Source: Panthera uncia
Taxonomy: Eukaryota; Chordata; Mammalia; Carnivora; Felidae
Assembly (NCBI RefSeq): GCF_023721935.1
Contig: NC_064810.1
Coordinates: forward strand, 66,465,983 to 66,529,982
DNA: 64,000 nt
Direction of reading: 5' to 3'
Positions 58,079 to 64,000 of the stretch are shown here, piece after piece. A model generated the notes under the pieces. The model worked only from the letters and a program-made list of their open reading frames with translations, was not told the DNA's origin and ran no database searches. Numbering within the stretch: position 1 is the first letter of the stretch; the number at the start of each line of letters is the position of its first letter. Position numbers and translations under genes: made by a program.

Positions 58079-60254
58079 TATTCACTCTCATTATTAAGAC
58101 CTATATGGAAACCTATCACCCCTATAATCTATACAATCTAATGTAAGTATCTCAGCCTAGATTTCAACCCCTACCTTCTCTCAATTCTCTCATAAGCCAA
58201 CCTGACTGGCACCTCCCCATAAAGCACTTATGAATTTTTGGCATAGCATTTTTGTTTAGATTATATCCTACACCTGAAGCACCATCCATTTTTGTCCCAC
58301 ATAACACTGTCCACCACAAATTTTTAACTTTTTCAAAATTCACTTTCTCCTAGAAGTCTTCTCAAGTCATACTCCCACATACACGTTTTACAATCTTTCT
58401 TCCTCATTTTTGCCATTTATATATTCAGCTTAAATTTCCACAACTCTTTAGTTGACTGAAATAGATTCTTACTAATTAAACTTCTGATTAAATTAGGTCA
58501 ATCACAAGTTCTTTCTTTTGTTGATGTTTTTCCCACTAAATTTATCAATTCATATCCTTAAAAGTAACACTAACAGATAATTTATGAGCGCACAGCACAC
58601 AATTCCCTCCTGACCTCCATGGAGATCCCCAAGTCCTTCTCCACTGCTCCTCACCTCTCTCTTCACACTGACTCCTCCACTGGACTGTTCAACACTGTGT
58701 CCAGAATGCCTGACACCTGTGTATGTGTAGAATAAATGAAAGAAAGAGTAGTGATCTAGTTGATTTGGCCTGACAACACTACCTAGAGCCCTTTGCAGAG
58801 AACTGTTCAATCTAACAACCCACCCTTACATCAATCACTCTGGTTTAGGTATTCTTGGTTTTGATTAGATAAGCCTGGACCACATGCCCAACAATCAAAT
58901 TTGTATGGAAAATCATGTAAGTGTGGAATCACCTTCTTCCTTCTCTCAGGATGACTGTGCACAAGGCATGCTTCCTAATTCCCCCACCTTACACCAACCA
59001 CTCACTAGTCAAAAAATAGGTATGCATGATGACAAAACCATGGTGATAACAGAAGCCAAATCAAATTGATCTTTCCAGAAATTGCTAATACTGTTGGGAT
59101 TTGGAGAGGGGTGTGAATTGGGATGAAAACCAGAAGAAATGGAGGGGAGATAAGGATCAGTCTGGATCTCCCAGCACTCTTAGTGTAGGAAGTGGGCAAG
59201 AAACAATAGACTCCTTATCTGTGCAAACCATTCTTCATTCACCTCTGTGTGAACAGGGTGCTTTGTATACCCCATCCCATGTTCCCTCTGTGTTAAGTGA
59301 TGCCATGTGTAAGAACTAGAATCCTAGACAACAGTGGGGGGGTTTTTAGTGTCTAGTCTTTGGTTTATTTCAATTAGCCATTAGAGTATGTGCCAAGAGG
59401 TAATTCCCATTTATGCTTATAATGAGCAACAGTTTGACTTTAAAATCTTTTAGAGGAAATACCCTAAAAGGCCACAAGATGGAAATATTACCACATAAAA
59501 GATAATATGTGATCATCTCTGTGTGTGCATGTTGTAAACTATGTGTCTCTCTCTTAATGTGTCGAAATTTCCCAGTGTTTAATTTTCTTTAAAAACCTGT
59601 CAGTTTCTCTGTCTGTATGTTATCTTCTATGTGTCAGTCTTTCTTTTAGCTTTTTTCCTTTCTCTTCCCCTTCATTTATTCTTATTTTCCTCATATTTCT
59701 CCCTAAATAAAATAACTTAGAAGCATATTATGCTGGATTACAAATCTCAAGGAAATTTTTATATTTTCTTTTTTAATGGAACTATTAGTCCCTCTTTTAA
59801 AACTGCAAAAGAAGAGTGTTCTCGCTTGGGGAAATATCTAACTTATTTTATAATGTATGTTGATTTTTGTGGGTCAGTAATTATCAATTTAAAGATTCCC
59901 TGTCATTCCTTTTAAGGATGAAATGGTTTCCATCTCCACCTTCCCTGATATGCAAGGTATTATGTAGAAAATTAAGTGCTCAAATGCAAAACTTGACAGT
60001 CAGAATGCCAAAAGAAATATTAAAGATATCTAAAGAGATGACTTAGAGATATGCCTTAGAAAACAATTAAGTGATTATTAATGGACAAGGTAAAACTGAC
60101 TGTGAGGATGAAACACTACGTACCTTAAAGGTTAGGATTTGAAGTAAGGAAGAAAACAAAAGATATCATCTGGGATGGGCTTTGAAGGATGGACAGGATT
60201 TTTGGAAAGTGTTCCTTAGAGAAAATGTCAAATGCAAAAGTAACATAGGTAAAA

Positions 60255-60560
60255 CCCAAAAACATCATGCTGAGTGAAAAAAATCCAGACCTAAAAAAAA
60301 AAAAAAAAAAAAAAAAGAATACATCCTGTAATTACATTTATATGATATCCTTTCTCTAATGATAGAAAGAAAAGAGATCCACAGCTCCCTAGGGCTGCAA
60401 GTGGGGGTGAAGATTAACTTGGAAGGGACATCTGGGAACTTTTTGGGGTGATAGTAGTGGTGGTTACACAGACATGTACATTTGCCAAAACTCAGTACTC
60501 TTAAAATAGACATATTTTATCCTCTGTCAACTTTACTGCAATAAAGTTGATTAAAAATAT
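60255..60560 (+). mobile_element. L1M-type 3' end with internal poly(A)
   Basis: 'acatcatgctgagtgaaaaaaatccagacc', a 24-base A tract, 'tacatcctgtaattacatttatatgatatcc', 'ggtgatagtagtggtggttacacagacatgtac' and 'ctttactgcaataaagttgatt' follow the L1M 3' end. Confidence 0.78.
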
Positions 60561-60814
60561 AAAACAATGAAAAGACCCTGGAGTGGGAAAGTACAGGCCA
60601 TGCATGGAGTTCTGGATGTCGTTTAGTATGGATCACTTTTCCAATTAAGGCCGCTTGTGTTGCCACAAGCATTATACATGCCTCCATGATCCCACTTTAA
60701 AAATAAGCCCATCTTCTCAACCTATATTTTATATTAGTTAACCTTTGTAACTAGCAATAGACAATGTGATAGACTACCTAATCTGACTCCTACAGCTGAA
60801 TGGATAATATATAA

Positions 60815-61045
60815 TGTAATGGTTGACAAGTTTGGACTCTAGAGCCAGGCTAACTAGATCTAAATCCCAATTGCTACCTAACAACTGTATGGCCATGGGC
60901 AGTCACTTAATGTGCCTGTGCCTCACTTTCCTCACCTGAAAAATGGAGATGTAGAAATTCATTATAAGGATGACCTTAGTTAACATGTATAAAGTGCTCA
61001 GGATACTGACTATATATAATAAGTGTTCAGCAAACACTAGTCTTG
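60815..61045 (+). repeat. MIR
   Basis: 'acaagtttggactctagagccaggctaac', 'ctaacaactgtatggccatgggcagtcacttaatgtgcctgtgcctcactttcctcacctgaaaaatgg', ending 'ataagtgttcagcaaacac'. Confidence 0.8.
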
Positions 61046-61727
61046 AGTAGTATTCTTTTGTAGGTGAGGAAAGTAAGACCCAGAGAAGCCAAAATGATTT
61101 GCCCAAAGTCACGTACCTAGCCACATCTGCCCCCAGGCAGCAACCAAGGTTACTGTTAAAAGAACCATGTGCCAAATTGTCCCTTTAGGCACATCCTTTC
61201 TAACTCCTAAGAGGCTGCTGGGTCAGTCAATGGTTTCACAGTACAGACACAGAAACAGTACAGTGTGAAAATAAGTAAGAGTGGACACAACTGATGAAAT
61301 TAGAGTATAGCAAACATCTCTCTGTCCATCTCGAATATAATTGTGTCTCTTGTCACTAAAAAAAGTGCCTGTTTGGCCCATATTAGGTGCTTAATAAATA
61401 CTTTTTGAATGAACAAATAAAGAGAATGAGACAATGGTAAGTAACAGGGGTAAATAGAGGTTAAGTGAATAACAAAACAGTAGAGCCATAGGCACAGATA
61501 AAAGAGAAGGTGAGTGGTCTGAAAGAAGTCAGTAGAAAATGCCCATGCAAAAACAAAAAAAAAAAAACAAAAAAAACCACAAAAAAACAATAAAATTCGG
61601 GCTGAAACTTAACTCTTCATTAAAGAGGTAAATGACAGAGGAAAAACACCACTTCAATAAAGATTTTAAGAGTATAAACAGGATTATGGAGACATGAAGA
61701 TACAGAAACCATTAAATTTTATTCTTA

Positions 61728-62473
61728 TTTTATTTTTTTAATATAATTTATTGTCAAGTTAGCTAACATCCAGTGTATACAGCGTGCTTTTGGTTTTGGG
61801 GGTAGATTCCAGTGATTCATCGCTTACATAGAACACCCAGTGCTCATCCCAACAAGTGCCCTCCTCAGTACCCATCACCCATTTTCCCTCTCCCCTGCTT
61901 GCCCCCTACCAACCCTGTTTGTTCTTTATATTTAAGAGTCTCTTACAGGTTGCCTCCCTCTCTGTTTGAAACTATTTTTTTTCCCTTCCCTTCCCCCATG
62001 GTCTTCTGTTCAGTTTCTCAAATTCCACATATGAGTGAAAACACATGATATCTGTCTTTCTCTGCCTGACTTATTTAACTTAGCATAATACCCTCCAGTT
62101 CCATCCACATTGTTGCAAATGGCAAATTTCATTCTTTCTCATTGCCAAGTAGTATCCCATTGTATATATAAACCACATCTTCTTTATCCATTCATCAGGT
62201 GATAGACATTTAGGCTCTTTCCATAATTTGGCTATTGTTGATAGTGCTGCTATAAACATTGGGATACATGTGCCCCTATGAATCAGAACTCCTATATCCT
62301 TTGGATAAATTCCTAGTAGTGCTATTGCTGGGTCATAGAGTGGTTCTATTTTTTAATTTCTTGAGAAACCTCCACACTGTTTTCCAGAGTGGCTGCACCA
62401 GTTTGATTCCCACCAACAGTGCACAAGGGTTCCCGTTTCTCCACATTCTTGCCAACATCTATTGTTTTTTAAT
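61728..62473 (-). mobile_element. L1 3' end (carnivore type), 5'-truncated
   Basis: 'ttattgtcaagttagctaacatccagtgtatacagcgtgc', 'acccagtgctcatcccaacaagtgccctcctcagtacccatcaccc', 'ggctattgttgatagtgctgctataaacattgggatacatg' is the complement of the L1 3' end. Better preserved than the L1 at 2996. Confidence 0.88.
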
Positions 62474-62969
62474 TGACACAGGCTTCCTAAGGATCTTATC
62501 AGGAAAAAAAATTTAGCCTAATTTGTACTAATGAAAAAAACCCAAAAGGAGAAAAGAAACTTAAAAAAAATCTATTTTGACTGATTTTATTTTTTAAAAG
62601 GGGGGCCTGATCTTTCCTGCTATTACTTTGAATGAATTTATTATAGCTAATAGAATAATTCTGGATCTCTCTATATTAAGGGGATATCAGTCCTATATCT
62701 CAAGTGTTGATTGCTCTCTTCATCTTCTGGCATACTTCTGTCATCAATCTTATATGGAACAGTTTTGGGGGGGACTTTTAAGTTACAGTGATACCTCAAA
62801 GGGAGAAATTGTATTGGACCTTAATCCCACAGTATAATTTTGAGTATTTTGCTTTTAAAAATAGGTTTAAGTTATAACTGATTATATAAAACTTTAATTT
62901 TTATGACCTTCAATGGTAAGTTTTTCAAAAAGTGAATCCTAAACCTTTTCAACCTTATCTGAAAGTTCC

Positions 62970-63775
62970 TTTGTTTGTTTGTTTTTGTTTGAGTGTAGAA
63001 CTTAGAACTTTATATTTTCAGTCTGAATCAGCTGACTTCAGCCCAACTGCACTGGCTAGCACCTCCAGTATAATACTCTATAGCCACAGTGAGAATGGAC
63101 ATTATTCTCTTGTTCCTGATCTTAGAGGAAAAACATTCAATCTCTCACCACTAAGCATAATGTTAACCGTAGGTTTTGTAGAGGATTCAGGAGGTTCCTT
63201 TTTACTCCTAGATTATGGAAATTTTTTATCAGGGATGGAGATTGGATGTTACCAACTACTTTTTCTGTATTTATCGAGATCATCATATGGTTTCCCTTTT
63301 GTAGTATGTTAATGTAGTTGAATGTTCACCCTTGCATTCCTACAACAATGTAGGAAGGTAGACAACTAAAATTTGGTTATGAAATTATTCCTCTATGTTC
63401 ATGAGAGATATTGGTCAATAGTTTTATTTTCTAATAATATCTTTGTCTAGTTTTGGTATCTGAATAATACTGCCTTCAAAGAATGGGTTAGGAAGTATTG
63501 CCTCCCTGTCAATGTTCTGAAAGAGTTTGTGTGGAATTGGTATTACCTTCTTCCTTAAATATTTGGCAGAATTTATCAGTGAATTGGGCCAATTTTCTTT
63601 GTGGGAAAATTCTGAACTGCAAATTCAATTTCTTTAATACTTATAGAACTATTCCTTTGAAGACAGCTTTGAAGACAGCTTTGATTGTGTCTTTCAAAGA
63701 CGGTGTCTAAGTTGTCGAATTTATTGGCATAAATTTGTTTAGAATATTGCTTATTAAATTATTTTTTTTCCTCTC
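62970..63775 (-). mobile_element. L1 ORF2 (reverse-transcriptase region) fragment, decayed
   Basis: Complement text such as 'ggacattattctcttgttcctgatcttagagg', 'tcatatggtttcccttttgtagtatgttaatg', 'gttttggtatctgaataatactgcc', 'agaatttatcagtgaattgggcc' is ORF2. Multiple frameshifts. Confidence 0.82.
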
Positions 63776-63782
63776 TTTATTA

Positions 63783-64000
63783 AATTTTTTTTTAATTTAT
63801 TTTTTTATTTTTTAATATATGAAATTTACTGTCAAATTGGTTTCCATACAACACCCAGTGCTCATCCCAAAAGGTGCCCTCCTCAATACCCATCACCCAC
63901 CCTGCCCTCCCTCCCACCCCCCATCAACCCTCAGTTTGTTCTCAGTTTTTAACAGTCTCTTATGCTTTGGCTCTCTCCCACTCTAACCTCTTTTTTTTTT
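63783..64000 (-). mobile_element. L1 3' end, cut by the window edge
   Basis: 'tatgaaatttactgtcaaattggtttccatacaacacccagtgctcatcccaaaaggtgcc' to 'ctcagtttttaacagtctcttatgctttggctctc', near identical in content to the reverse complement of the L1 at 35441. It sits at the end of the older ORF2 fragment. Confidence 0.9.

Larger units (their letters stand above)
1..64000 (+). other. CASR: CASR gene, 5' portion (exons 1A to 4, intron 4 partial)
   Basis: The whole window lies within one gene, the extracellular calcium-sensing receptor, a class C GPCR that sets parathyroid hormone release and renal calcium handling through Gq/11 and Gi/o. Seen directly: three coding segments with canonical AG/GT borders that join in frame (185 + 307 + 885 nt = 459 codons) into a protein I recognise as CASR, plus two upstream noncoding segments resembling the human first exons 1A and 1B. 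The 5' start of exon 1A and everything from exon 5 onward (rest of the extracellular domain, cysteine-rich domain, seven helices, tail) lie outside. No other functional gene was found on either strand. Confidence 0.97.
55118..64000 (+). other. CASR: CASR intron 4 (partial)
   Basis: Begins at donor GTACAT. No match to the expected exon 5 start (codons following Trp458-Gln459) is visible, so the intron exceeds the 8.9 kb shown. It holds two minus-strand SINEs, a 27-base poly(A) tract, MIR relics, an L1 3' end (about 60255-60560), two minus-strand L1 segments and a third cut by the window edge. I see nothing named in 55930-56240, 56500-57100, 58100-60250 and 62480-62960. Confidence 0.85.

Overview
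The window is vertebrate genomic DNA from a carnivore, most likely a felid. The evidence is about two dozen tRNA-Lys-derived SINEs of the felid CAN/SINEC type (head 'ggcgcctgggtggctcag', tail of TC-rich sequence plus AAATAAATAAACATT) and several carnivore-type L1 3' ends. It has no bacterial, viral or plasmid-like gene content. The genus and species cannot be read from the sequence.

The one protein-coding gene is CASR, the extracellular calcium-sensing receptor, on the + strand. The window opens inside noncoding exon 1A (1-81) and a GC-rich promoter zone. A second noncoding first exon, 1B, lies at about 621-789. Both have a GT donor, and both are inferred to splice across a roughly 47 kb intron to exon 2 (48030-48453). 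Exon 2 carries 239 nt of shared 5' UTR, including two upstream ORFs, and the ATG at 48269. Exon 3 (51004-51310) and exon 4 (54233-55117) follow. Together the coding parts give residues 1-459: signal peptide plus most of the Venus-flytrap ligand-binding domain. Exon 5 and the transmembrane exons lie beyond the right edge; 55118-64000 is the start of intron 4.

Intron 1 is mostly old and young repeats: SINEs, L1 relics on both strands, MIR, L3/CR1, MER5A and MER20-type DNA elements, and copies of one old unassigned repeat. It also holds an RPL37 processed pseudogene (about 18792-19217) nested beside a MER5A that was split by a SINE. At 29770-30130 it has a second CpG-rich block with no recognised exon. 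Many SINEs keep clear target-site duplications, so the order of nested insertions can be read directly.

I found no undescribed multi-gene system. The most interesting observations concern CASR expression control: two alternative first exons with different upstream-ATG content, an upstream ORF in exon 2 that appears length-conserved with the human one I remember, a strong G-quadruplex-type tract at the exon 1B start, and the orphan intronic CpG block. On the repeat side there is an L1 insertion that looks like a 3' transduction and a SINE inserted into another SINE's tail. Comparisons with human CASR and with repeat consensus sequences are from memory and were not computed.
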